64,000 nucleotides of DNA, taken from contig JACPOP010000001.1 in assembly GCA_016191465.1 (NCBI GenBank), forward strand, positions 186,001 to 250,000, written 5' to 3'. The number at the start of each line of letters is the position of its first letter. Position 1 is the stretch's first letter. Shown here one piece after another: positions 51,406 to 59,396 of the stretch. Source of the DNA: Chloroflexota bacterium (GTDB lineage: Bacteria > Chloroflexota > UBA6077 > CF-72). The translations under genes and the position numbers were made by a program. Under the pieces are notes generated by a model. That model was not told the origin of the DNA. It worked only from the letters and a program-made list of their open reading frames with translations, and ran no database searches.

Positions 51406-53937
51406 TCAGGGGCCTTCAGCGACACCCTCGTCGATCAGACGATCCAGCAGACGCTGGGCCTTCGGCTTTCCGATGCCCAGTCGGCGCTGGAGCAGTGACA
51501 CCGAGAGACGGCCGACGGTCTCGGCGAGCTCCTCGGCGCGCTCGTACAGGTCGCCGTCATCCTCGTCGTCACCCGCGCCCAATTGCCGGATCTGCTCCAC
51601 GTCCGCATCGGTGTAGCGCGGGCCGCCCTGGAGCTTCCAGTGGTCTACCAGCAGGCGGATCTCTTCGTCTGAAACGAATGCACCCTGCAAACGGACCGGT
51701 TTCATCACGTCGGGCGGCATGAAGAGCGCATCACCACGGCCGAGAAGCTTCTCGGCGCCGGCCTGGTCCAGGATGACGCGCGAGTCTGTCTGCGACGAGA
51801 CGGCGAAGGCGATCCGCGTGGGGAAGTTTGCCTTGATGAGGCCCGTCAGCACGTCCACGCTGGGACGTTGGGTTGCAACCACCAGGTGGATGCCGGTGGC
51901 GCGCGCGAGTTGCGCCAGGCGGCACAGGGTCTTCTCCACGTCGTCGGCGGCGGTCATCATCATGTCGGCAAGCTCGTCGATGATGACCACCAGGTACGGC
52001 AGCGCTTCCGCGTCCGGGTGTTGCGCTGTAGCCGCCCAGCGGTTGAAGCCGTCAAGGTTGCGGGCGCCGTGGCGAGCGAAGAGCGTGTAGCGGCGATCCA
52101 TCTCCTGGACCACCCATTTCAGTGCGCCAACCACGTCCTCCATGTCGGTGACGACGGGCAGACGGAGGTGGGGAATGCCGGCAAAGCCGACGAGCTCCAC
52201 CCGCTTTGGATCGATCATCAGGAGCTGCAGCTCGTCCGGTTTGAATTGGACGAGCAGGCTGCCAACGATGGTGTTGATGCACACGCTCTTGCCCGCTCCT
52301 GTGGCGCCAGCGATCAGCAGGTGGGGCATCTTGCCAAGATCGCCCACGATGGCACGGCCTGAGACGTCGCGGCCGAGAGCCAATCGCAGCCGGCCCTCCA
52401 GCGAGCTCCAGGTCTCGGAGTCCACCACGTCGCGGATGGTGACCGTGGCAACGTCGCCGTTGGGCACCTCGAGGCCAACCATGCTCTTGCCGGGGATGGG
52501 CGCCTCCATGCGCAACGGCGAGGCCCCGAGGCGCAGCGCCAGGTCGTTCTGACGCGCCAGGATCTTGCTGACGGGCACACCCTCGCCCGGCTCGATGCCG
52601 TATTGCGTGACGGCTGGGCCCTGGTTCGCCTCCACGACTCGGGCATCCACGTTGAACGTGGCCAGCGTCTCCTCGATAAGCCGCGACCTGGCCTCAACAT
52701 CCGCGCCCGAGCGCTCCGCCTGGACTTTCACCTGAAGCACGTCCGCCTCTGGCAAGCGCCAGCCGTCGGCCGGCGTGCCGCCGGCGGGCACGGGCGCGAC
52801 AACCGGGGCAATGGCGGGTACGGGCTCGGACACGAAAGCCGACGAAACGAGCGCGGCCGGCCGGGGCCTGGCAACAGCACCCACCTCGACCCGCGGCGGT
52901 TCTACCCGCTGGCCCTGATCGCTCCCGGGGGGCTGCGCGACGCGTTCCCGCGTTACCGGTTCCGGCGGCTGGTCCTCCGCAACGGCTCGGCTCCAGGCCT
53001 GCCACTCCTGCAACGGCACCGGGGTCGCTGGCACCTCGGGACATGCCGCGGCGGCGGGCGGAAGCGCCGGCACCTCCAGCGGCTGGAGGCGCCGGACCGG
53101 AAGCCGAGCACCCGGCCGGGTCGTGCGGCGCCCCGACCCAAACAGCAGGGCGGGCAGCATGGAGGGACGGGAGAAGGTGAGGGACGGAAGACCAACCCGT
53201 GGCAGTCGGAACGGGCCAGCCGAGGAAGCGGGCGGCGCGGCGGCCGAAGCACCAGCCGCGAAGCGGCCCGGGGCGCGGCGGTCCACCAGGCGCCCGCCTG
53301 CCACACGGGCCGCGGCCAACGACCAGGTCGCGGCCTGCACAACGGTTATGTCGAGTGTCAGCAGAAGGCCCAGCACGGCCACGCCTATGAGCGCCACGGC
53401 GGTGCCGGCGCCGCCGAACAGGCTCAGGAGCGAGCTCCCAAGCCAGTGGCCCAGGTAGCCGGCGCCCTCGGCAGCTTGCGCGCGGGCCAGCGAGCCACCC
53501 TCTGGCAGGCCGACGAGGTGGACCGCTGGCACCGTTGCCAGCAGCAGCAGCGTGAGCCCCGAAAGTCGCCACCAGGGCACGCGCTCCGGCGCCATGCCGG
53601 CCACGATCGTTCCAACGCCGACCGCCGCCAGGGTGACGGGCAGCAGAAAGCTCAGACGCCCAAGCGCAAGCGCGGCAAGATCATGCAAGGGCGCAATCAC
53701 AAGCCCTTCGGGGGGCATGAACACCGCGACGGCGAACAGCAGCCCCAGGACCACCAGCAGGACCGCGCTCCCATCGCGCAGACGCGACGGCTCGCGCCCG
53801 GTGGCGGCCTCGAGCCGAGCCGACCTTGGGCGATGCTCGCGCTCTGACGGTGCCACGCGGAGCGAACGCGCGGCGGTCGCGCGGGGTGGATCGTCCACTC
53901 GAGGCCCCGGGGGCTCCGCGACGCTTCCCTGAGCCAT
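51406..53937 (-). CDS. ftsK: DNA translocase FtsK/SpoIIIE
   Basis: 843 residues. Four membrane helices (residues ~55-190), a Pro/Ala-rich linker, then the alpha-beta motor: EPGEGVPVSKILARQNDLAL, Walker A GATGAGKSVCIN, Walker B YLVVIIDELADMMM, and ATQRPSVDVLTGLIKANFPTR (cited in part), ending in the gamma winged helix (LLQRRLGIGKPKAQRLLDRL). It moves chromosome dimers at the septum. ATG 53937 lies 2 bases after the UDG stop; the in-frame extension to 54297 is antisense-like and rejected. Confidence 0.95.
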   Translation of the reverse strand: MAQGSVAEPPGPRVDDPPRATAARSLRVAPSEREHRPRSARLEAATGREPSRLRDGSAVLLVVLGLLFAVAVFMPPEGLVIAPLHDLAALALGRLSFLLPVTLAAVGVGTIVAGMAPERVPWWRLSGLTLLLLATVPAVHLVGLPEGGSLARAQAAEGAGYLGHWLGSSLLSLFGGAGTAVALIGVAVLGLLLTLDITVVQAATWSLAAARVAGGRLVDRRAPGRFAAGASAAAPPASSAGPFRLPRVGLPSLTFSRPSMLPALLFGSGRRTTRPGARLPVRRLQPLEVPALPPAAAACPEVPATPVPLQEWQAWSRAVAEDQPPEPVTRERVAQPPGSDQGQRVEPPRVEVGAVARPRPAALVSSAFVSEPVPAIAPVVAPVPAGGTPADGWRLPEADVLQVKVQAERSGADVEARSRLIEETLATFNVDARVVEANQGPAVTQYGIEPGEGVPVSKILARQNDLALRLGASPLRMEAPIPGKSMVGLEVPNGDVATVTIRDVVDSETWSSLEGRLRLALGRDVSGRAIVGDLGKMPHLLIAGATGAGKSVCINTIVGSLLVQFKPDELQLLMIDPKRVELVGFAGIPHLRLPVVTDMEDVVGALKWVVQEMDRRYTLFARHGARNLDGFNRWAATAQHPDAEALPYLVVIIDELADMMMTAADDVEKTLCRLAQLARATGIHLVVATQRPSVDVLTGLIKANFPTRIAFAVSSQTDSRVILDQAGAEKLLGRGDALFMPPDVMKPVRLQGAFVSDEEIRLLVDHWKLQGGPRYTDADVEQIRQLGAGDDEDDGDLYERAEELAETVGRLSVSLLQRRLGIGKPKAQRLLDRLIDEGVAEGP

Positions 53938-53939
53938 GG

Positions 53940-54605
53940 TCAGAGCAGCCTCGGCTGCTTGGGCCCGGGCTCGGCGCGTGCGGCATCCAGCTGGTCTGGT
54001 CCCACAGCCCGCTCGGTCTTCGGCGCCGGCGGCTGGGTACGCAGTTGTTCCAGCAGCGACGGAATCCGCTGGAAGTCCGCCTCGTAAGACTGCCGCATTG
54101 CGGGCGAATTGCTCCGCAGCACCGCTGCCGGGTGAAACATGGCAATACACGTGATGCCGTTCCAGAGCGTAGTCTGGCCGTGGACCTGGGTGATCCTCAC
54201 CGTTGGCCCAAAGAACCGTGCCATCGAAAACCGTCCAAGCGTCACGATCAGCTTTGGCTTCAGGACCGCGAGCTGGCGCACCGTGTAGACGTCGCACGCT
54301 GCAAGCTCGTCGGTCATCGGGTCACGGTTGCCCGGCGGGCGCGACCGCACCACGTTGGTGATGAAGACGTCTTCACGACGGAAGCCAATACGGTCCAGCA
54401 TCTGGTTGAGCAACTGTCCGGCCGCCCCCACGAATGGACGCCCCTGCTGATCCTCGTTGAAGCCCGGTCCCTCCCCGATGAACAGCACCTCCGCGGTGCC
54501 GCTGCCTTCGCCCGGCACGCCCCGCGTCCGCGTCTGGTGGAGGCGGCATCGGGTGCACGCCTGCACGTCGCGGGCGATGTCGTCGAGGCTCTCAGGCGAG
54601 GTCAC
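53940..54605 (-). CDS. Uracil-DNA glycosylase, family 4 (Fe-S type)
   Basis: 221 residues. Fe-S cysteines are in ACTRCRLHQTRTRGVPGEG and further on near CDVYTVRQL and ITCIAMFHPAA; the active-site motif reads GEGPGFNEDQQGRPFVG (commonly GEAPG), with TNVVRSRPPGNRDP and the HPAAVLR block. It removes uracil from DNA; thermophilic and many high-GC bacteria use this type. The GTG start is at 54605. A ~30-residue charged tail follows the domain. Coupled to ftsK. Confidence 0.92.
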   Translation of the reverse strand: MTSPESLDDIARDVQACTRCRLHQTRTRGVPGEGSGTAEVLFIGEGPGFNEDQQGRPFVGAAGQLLNQMLDRIGFRREDVFITNVVRSRPPGNRDPMTDELAACDVYTVRQLAVLKPKLIVTLGRFSMARFFGPTVRITQVHGQTTLWNGITCIAMFHPAAVLRSNSPAMRQSYEADFQRIPSLLEQLRTQPPAPKTERAVGPDQLDAARAEPGPKQPRLL

Positions 54606-54942
54606 GGCTGGTTCGGCGGAGTCTACCGTTCGGTTGCCCGCGTCCTAGCCGCCCCGATGACGGTCGGCTCCGCATGTGACCGGACCGTGATCGGGGCTGA
54701 GCGTGCGCGTACCATGGACTGCACCGCCTTGAGTCTGCCGCACCGGCGAAGGAGTCCCACCGTGACCACTCCTGCTCAGCACTTCACGCTTTATCGGGTG
54801 AAATGCTTCCGTAAGCACTTCGTGCTTGATCTTCAAGGATGCTCAGCATGTGCATTCAGTTCCGCGGGGACATGCCGCACGTGTGCTCCCATGCTGAGCA
54901 ACGACCTTCAGTTGCGTACAAACGTGCCGGAGGTGCAGGCGC
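54606..54942 (+). other. Divergent intergenic region holding repeat copy C
   Basis: This 337-base gap separates the minus-strand UDG-ftsK genes from the plus-strand enoyl-CoA hydratases and should contain both promoters. Its centre is occupied by repeat copy C (54813-54900). Left of it, 54775-54812 has an extra related stretch (CTCAGCACTTCACGCTTTAT and AAATGCTTCC), so the repeat is partly duplicated. No gene was seen. Confidence 0.55.
54813..54900 (-). repeat. Dispersed intergenic repeat, copy C, 5' of the UDG gene
   Basis: On the minus strand the blocks are GAGCACACGTG, CGGCATGTCCC, GCGGAACTG, ATGCACATGCTGAGCAT, CCTTGAAGATC and AAGCACGAAGTGCTT, in the same order as copies A and B. The final 15 bases form a perfect palindrome around GAA. 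It is oriented like, and lies about 210 bases before, the minus-strand UDG gene. Confidence 0.65.
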
Positions 54943-55761
54943 GTGCGTAGCGGCGAATCCGTGGCGGGGGCCGCGGCGCCGAGCGCCCCGGCCTACGAGT
55001 TCATCGTGTCCTCCACCGACGGCCCGGTCGGGCTGGTGCGGCTGGATCGCCCGAAGGCCTTGAACGCGCTCGCGACCCCGGTGATCGCTGAGCTCGTGGA
55101 CGCGGTCGAGCGGCACCAGGCGGACCCCGCGGTTCGGGCGATCGTCATCACGGGTGGTCCGAAGGTGTTCGCCGCGGGGGCGGACCTCAAGGAGTTCTCG
55201 ACAGCTTCGGCCGTGGACATGCTGTCCAGCGATCGCATCGGCTATTGGGACCGACTGAAGAACGTGTGGAAACCGCTGATCGCGGCGGTCTCTGGCTTCG
55301 CCCTTGGCGGCGGCTGCGAGCTGGCCATGAGCTGCGACATCATCATCGCCTCGGAGACGGCGCGCTTTGGCCAGCCAGAGATCAACGTCGGCCTCATCCC
55401 CGGAGCCGGTGGCACCGCGCGGCTCACCCGTATCGTGGGCAAGTTCGTGGCCATGGATCTGGTGCTGACTGGGCGTCAGATCACCGCCGAGGAGGCGCTC
55501 AAGCTGGGACTCGTCTCCCGGATCGTGCCAGCCGAGTTGATCGTGGAGTCAGCGGTCGCGTTGGGCAAGGAGCTCGCCCAGAAACCACCGATCTCGCTGC
55601 GCTTTGCGAAGGAAGCGGTGCAGCGCTCGTTCGAAGGCCGGGTCGACGATGGGATCGCCTTCGAGCGCAAGCTCTTTTACATGCTGTTCGCGACCGAGGA
55701 TGCACACGAAGGCATGCGTGCCTTCATCGAGAAGCGGCGCCCGACGTACGCCGGCCAGTAA
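54943..55761 (+). CDS. Enoyl-CoA hydratase/isomerase family protein
   Basis: 272 residues, crotonase fold: VGLVRLDRPKALNALATPV, oxyanion-hole regions VFAAGADLKEFS and FALGGGCELAMSCDI, and the catalytic glutamates in FGQPEINVGLIPGAGGTARL, with LVLTGRQITAEEALKLGLV. Both Glu residues expected of a true hydratase are present. Acts in fatty-acid or amino-acid degradation on acyl-CoA. GTG 54943 has GGAGG nine bases upstream. Followed after 35 bases by a second crotonase gene. Confidence 0.92.
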   Translation: MRSGESVAGAAAPSAPAYEFIVSSTDGPVGLVRLDRPKALNALATPVIAELVDAVERHQADPAVRAIVITGGPKVFAAGADLKEFSTASAVDMLSSDRIGYWDRLKNVWKPLIAAVSGFALGGGCELAMSCDIIIASETARFGQPEINVGLIPGAGGTARLTRIVGKFVAMDLVLTGRQITAEEALKLGLVSRIVPAELIVESAVALGKELAQKPPISLRFAKEAVQRSFEGRVDDGIAFERKLFYMLFATEDAHEGMRAFIEKRRPTYAGQ

Positions 55762-55796
55762 CGCCGCACGCGGCAGAAGGAGTGAGGAGTCCACCG

Positions 55797-56609
55797 GTGG
55801 CGAGCTCTGACACGGCCCAGGCGGCTGTCCTGGCTGATCGACACGGCTGCGTTCAGACCATCACCCTCAACCGTCCCGCGAAGCTGAATGCCCTGTCCGA
55901 TGCGCTCCTGGCGGAGCTCACGGACGCACTGAAGACAGCCGAGCGCGATGAGAGCATCCGTGCAGTGGTCATCACCGGCGCCGGGCGCGCCTTCTGCGCG
56001 GGCGCTGATCTGGCCGCTTTCGCCGGCGAGCCGCGCGCGGACGGGAAGGCCAGCGTGCCACGACTGGGCGCGTTCCTTCGAGCAAAATCGACGCCGCTGG
56101 TGCTGCGTCTCTTCAACCTGGAGAAACCCATCGTGGCGGCGGTGAATGGGGTTGCCGCTGGCGCCGGCATGAGCCTCGCGCTCGGCTGCGACATCCGCAT
56201 CGCGGCCGAGTCCGCGCGATTCATCCTCTCCTTCGTGAACGTGGGCCTGGTGCCCGACCTCGGCTCGACCTACTTCCTGCCGCGCCTGGTCGGTGCCGCC
56301 AAGGCCGTGGAGCTGGCGATGACCGGCGATCCAGTCCCTGCGCCGGAAGCGCTGGCGCTGGGGATGGTGAACCGCGTCGTGGCAGATAGCGTGGTGCTGG
56401 CGGAATCGCAAGCGCTGGCCGAGCGGCTCGCACGCGCGCCGCGAGCCTCGCTCGCGCTCATCAAGCGGGGCATGGGGCGCGGCCACGAGCGCTCGCTTGA
56501 CCGGGCGTTGGAGCTCGAGGCGGACTACCAGGAGATCGCATCGCGTACGGACGACTTCGTCGAAGGGCTGGACGCCTTTCTCCACAAGCGGAGCCCGTCC
56601 TTCGAATAG
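55797..56609 (+). CDS. Enoyl-CoA hydratase/isomerase family protein, PaaG-like
   Basis: 270 residues: QTITLNRPAKLNALSDAL, AFCAGADLAAFAGE, GVAAGAGMSLALGCDIRIA and FVNVGLVPDLGSTYFLPRL, then DPVPAPEALALGMVNRVV. The position of the first catalytic Glu of hydratases is not Glu (ILSFVNVGL) while Asp is present in VPDLGS, the pattern of PaaG-type isomerases of ring-opened phenylacetyl-CoA. GTG 55797 follows GTGAGGAG. Forms a pair with the upstream crotonase. Confidence 0.9.
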   Translation: MASSDTAQAAVLADRHGCVQTITLNRPAKLNALSDALLAELTDALKTAERDESIRAVVITGAGRAFCAGADLAAFAGEPRADGKASVPRLGAFLRAKSTPLVLRLFNLEKPIVAAVNGVAAGAGMSLALGCDIRIAAESARFILSFVNVGLVPDLGSTYFLPRLVGAAKAVELAMTGDPVPAPEALALGMVNRVVADSVVLAESQALAERLARAPRASLALIKRGMGRGHERSLDRALELEADYQEIASRTDDFVEGLDAFLHKRSPSFE

Positions 56610-56760
56610 TCGCCCGAGCGCCTGGCGCCAGCCACCCGCATTGCGCTCACGGCAGCGTCGTGGTGGATGCCCGGTGCTGGGCCAGGGTCAGGGGCAGCGC
56701 TTCCCCGTTTCAGGATTCGACCCGTGCAGGCCGGCTAGACTGCTGGCCAGGAGCACTTGC

Positions 56761-57372
56761 ATGGGATTCAATCTCTTCCGCCGCGGCCTTTCGGAACAGG
56801 AGCGCGCGGTGGGCGACCGCCTGCCGCCTGGGCAGTACGTGACGGAGAAGTGGCCCGTCCTCCACTACGGTGGCGTTCCGCGGGTGAACATGGCCACCTG
56901 GGATTTCAAGCTCACCGGGCTGGTGGAGGAACCCGTCACGCTGACGTACGACCAGATCCTCGCAATGCCTCGCAAGACGGTGACGAGCGACGTCCACTGC
57001 GTCACGCGGTGGAGCCTGTTCGACAGCGAATGGGAGGGTATCCCGATCCAGGAGATCCTGCAGCTCGTACGGCTGAAGCCGCAGGCGACGCACGTGATGG
57101 TGCATGCCGAGCAGGGCTTCACGGCCAACCTCAGCCTGGACGACCTCATCCGCGATCCAAACATGCTGGTGGACAAGCGCAACGGCGAGCCCATCAGCGC
57201 CGAGCATGGCTGGCCGCTCCGGCTGTTTGTCCCCCACCTCTACTTCTGGAAGAGCGCCAAGTGGCTGCGGGGCCTCGAGTTCATGGCGGGCGATCGGCCG
57301 GGCTTCTGGGAGCAGTACGGCTACCACATGCGCGGCGAGCCGTGGGCCGAGGAGCGCTACGGCTGGCAGTGA
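56761..57372 (+). CDS. Sulfite oxidase-like molybdopterin oxidoreductase
   Basis: 203 residues, a compact version of the SUOX/MsrP fold: VLHYGGVPRVNMATWDFKLTG, the molybdenum-ligand Cys in TSDVHCVTRWSLFDSEWEG (cited in part), and HVMVHAEQGFTANLSLDDL, ending in GWPLRLFVPHLYFWKSAKWLRGLEF (in part) and the GFWEQYGYH motif. No signal peptide is visible, so it is probably cytoplasmic. Close relatives are annotated only as sulfite oxidase-like; substrate unknown. ATG 56761 is 150 bases after the crotonase gene. Confidence 0.9.
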   Translation: MGFNLFRRGLSEQERAVGDRLPPGQYVTEKWPVLHYGGVPRVNMATWDFKLTGLVEEPVTLTYDQILAMPRKTVTSDVHCVTRWSLFDSEWEGIPIQEILQLVRLKPQATHVMVHAEQGFTANLSLDDLIRDPNMLVDKRNGEPISAEHGWPLRLFVPHLYFWKSAKWLRGLEFMAGDRPGFWEQYGYHMRGEPWAEERYGWQ

Positions 57373-57376
57373 GGCG

Positions 57377-57487
57377 AGTTGTCAGTTGTCAGTTATCAGT
57401 GATCAGGAGACGAATACGCGTCCCCGAACAACTTGCAACTTGGAACTTGCAACTCGTCTGACAACTGACAACTGATTACTGACAACT
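57377..57487 (+). repeat. Heptamer arrays arranged as an inverted repeat
   Basis: Left arm: AGTTGTC, AGTTGTC, AGTTATC, AGTGATC (57377-57404), followed by AGGAGACG. Right arm: GACAACT, GACAACT, GATTACT, GACAACT (57460-57487). The centre contains TTGCAACTTGGAACTTGCAACT. The same left-arm motif plus CAGGAGACG occurs at 6105-6121. Lies between the sulfite oxidase-like gene and rpsF; it could form a long hairpin in RNA. Confidence 0.85.
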
Positions 57488-57557
57488 CGCCTATACTGCG
57501 CCGACCTTTCTGCTCCCGCATAGGGCGGGGGCTGCAACCCATAGGAAGGAGGCCAGG

Positions 57558-58001
57558 ATGCGCGACTACGAATTGATGGTTGTCCTGGACCCAAATCTTG
57601 ACGAGGCAGCGATCGAAGCTGCGAATGCCCGCGTCTCCGGCGCGATTACCCAGCGCGGCGGCACCGTGCAGGGGGTGGAAGCGTGGGGCCGCCGACGGTT
57701 GGCGTACCCGGTTGGCCGCTTCCGCGACGGCCATTACGTGCTGTACCGCTTCCAGTTGGCCGCCCAGTCCACCGCCGAGATTGAGCGCATGCTGAAGCTG
57801 ACGGAGTCTGTGATGCGCTACCTCGTGGTGCGCGCGGTGCATGTTGGCGGCGACCCGCGGTTCATGCAGCAGCAGAACAATCAGGCAACCCAGCAGCCGT
57901 CACAGGCCAGCGCGGCCGGGGCTGGATCCACCCGGGCCGTCGCGGAGGACGAGCCCGGGCCGGAGCAAGCGCCGCGCGAAGCCGTGGCCGCCGCCGGCTA
58001 A
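57558..58001 (+). CDS. rpsF: 30S ribosomal protein S6
   Basis: 147 residues. The S6 core is residues 1-95: MRDYELMVVLDPNLDE, VEAWGRRRLAYPVGRFRDGHYVLYRF (in part) and VMRYLVVRAVH. After it a ~50-residue Gln/Ala/Glu-rich tail (QQQNNQATQQPSQAS) follows, longer than usual for bacterial S6. A very strong ribosome binding site GGAAGGAGG precedes ATG 57558. Starts the S6-SSB-S18 group. Confidence 0.96.
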   Translation: MRDYELMVVLDPNLDEAAIEAANARVSGAITQRGGTVQGVEAWGRRRLAYPVGRFRDGHYVLYRFQLAAQSTAEIERMLKLTESVMRYLVVRAVHVGGDPRFMQQQNNQATQQPSQASAAGAGSTRAVAEDEPGPEQAPREAVAAAG

Positions 58002-58310
58002 ACACGTGTCGTCCGTTCCGCTAGGCCTCTGTGGGTCTGTGCGCAGGTGCTCTGCCGTTCGCGAGCCGGAGCACGAAATGCCTCGCGGTCCACACTGGCA
58101 GGGCCTGGAAGGTGCGTCGAGCGACATGCTTCGCTCGTCTCGGCCTGACCCCGCGGCGAAGCGCGCGCGGTGGACGACCAGGGCTCCGCATTCACAGTCT
58201 CACGATTTGCCGCACGCACTCGGTGCCTGAAGGCCGGCGCGCTCCGAGCGTTGGGCCGTCAGTTCAGTACGCGGGTACGTGGGTGCTGCACTACAGGAGG
58301 TTTCACGCCG
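58002..58310 (+). other. Intergenic region between rpsF and ssb with repeat copy D
   Basis: 309 bases without a convincing gene, unusual because rpsF, ssb and rpsR are normally tightly packed. It contains a decayed piece of the dispersed repeat (GGAGCACGAAATGCCTCGCGG, 58068-58088, like the 3' end of copy A) and a 7-bp stem-loop CGAGCGA/TCGCTCG at 58118-58137. The rest looks random. Confidence 0.5.
58068..58088 (+). repeat. Dispersed intergenic repeat, partial copy D
   Basis: GAGCACGAAATGCCTCGCGG aligns with GGGCACGAAGTGCTTCGCGCGG at the end of copy A. Upstream blocks are too decayed to align with confidence. Same orientation as ssb. Confidence 0.35.
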
Positions 58311-58778
58311 ATGGCAGGACTCTGCAAAGCCACCATCGTGGGCAATCTCGGGGCTGATCCCGAGCAACGCTTCACGCAGGACGGCCGCTCCATGGCAAAA
58401 TTTCGCGTCGCGGTCAGCAATAACAAGCGCGACCGCGAAGGCAACCGTCAGGAAATCACGGAGTGGTTCTCCATCACGGTGTTCGGCAAGCAGGCGGAGA
58501 TCGTCGGCTCGCTGCTGCGCAAGGGCAGCCGCGTGTACGTGGACGGCCGGATGGAAGTGAGCCGCTGGCAGGGCAATGATGGCCAACCGCGGACGACACT
58601 CGAAATCATTGCAAGCGACGTCATCTCGCTGGATGGGCGACCGCGGGATACTGACGCGGGCGCCGGAGATGACGCAGGCTTCTCGGATGAGCGTCCCGTG
58701 CCCGCGCCCGGGGGCCGCGGCGGCAGGTCCGCGCCCCCTGCTGCCGAGGGCGACGACTTCGAAGATTTGCCCTTCTAA
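58311..58778 (+). CDS. ssb: Single-stranded DNA-binding protein
   Basis: 155 residues. OB-fold domain (residues 1-105): MAGLCKATIVGNLGADPEQR, EWFSITVFGKQAEIVGSLLRKG, VYVDGRMEVSRWQ; then a Gly/Pro-rich linker and the acidic partner-binding tip DDFEDLPF. ATG 58311 has AGGAGG ten bases upstream; the upstream in-frame extension to 58170 is rejected. Acts in replication and repair. Confidence 0.96.
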   Translation: MAGLCKATIVGNLGADPEQRFTQDGRSMAKFRVAVSNNKRDREGNRQEITEWFSITVFGKQAEIVGSLLRKGSRVYVDGRMEVSRWQGNDGQPRTTLEIIASDVISLDGRPRDTDAGAGDDAGFSDERPVPAPGGRGGRSAPPAAEGDDFEDLPF

Positions 58779-58886
58779 CCACCACCAGACCTTTTCGGCT
58801 CGGGCTCGCGTGCTCGAGAGCAAGCGGGGCTTTGGCCCGGTTGCAGAGATCACAGAGCCGAGCGTTCCCAGGAGACCAATGAACCT

Positions 58887-59339
58887 ATGAGCATGAGCAC
58901 CCCGCGGCCGAAGCGCCGCTCCAGTGAATTCGGCGGCGGCCGCAAATTCGCGCCGCGCCGCAAGGTGTGCCGCTACTGCGTCGACAAGCTTGACGAGGTG
59001 GATTACAAGGACCTCGCACGCTTGCGCAACTACCTGTCCGACCGCGGCAAGATCGAGCCGCGTCGCAAGACCGGCACGTGCGCGCCGCACCAGCGCTCGC
59101 TGAACCTGGCGCTGAAGCGAGCCCGGCACCTGGCGCTCCTGCCGTACACGGCGGAGCACATCCGCATTACCGGCATGGTGATTCGCGAGCCACGCATGGA
59201 TCCACGCGGTCCCCGGGGACCGCGCCCACCCATGGACTCGCAGGCCGCTGCAGGCCCGGGTCCAGAGGCCGCCGGTAGCCCGGAAACCACGGCCATGGAA
59301 GCCGAGCCAGCACCGGTCGGGGCGGAAGCAACGGCGTAG
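58887..59339 (+). CDS. rpsR: 30S ribosomal protein S18 with long C-terminal tail
   Basis: 150 residues against a usual ~70-90. The core [42 protein letters not shown] and [15 protein letters not shown] is unmistakable, with the CxxC...C/H zinc-type residues preserved. From about residue 92 a Pro/Gly/Ala-rich tail ([15 protein letters not shown], later [13 protein letters not shown]) follows. ATG 58887 or ATG 58893 may start the protein; AGGAG lies upstream. Confidence 0.95.
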   Translation: MSMSTPRPKRRSSEFGGGRKFAPRRKVCRYCVDKLDEVDYKDLARLRNYLSDRGKIEPRRKTGTCAPHQRSLNLALKRARHLALLPYTAEHIRITGMVIREPRMDPRGPRGPRPPMDSQAAAGPGPEAAGSPETTAMEAEPAPVGAEATA

Positions 59340-59396
59340 CAGGGACGGCGGGGGTGCGGCCAGCACCCCCGCCTCCGCGCCGGTCCCTCGTGCTGT

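Noticed and set aside
53938-54297. Extended N-terminus of FtsK
   Set aside because: The extension lies entirely over the UDG gene in another frame; ATG 53937 directly after the UDG stop is the natural start.
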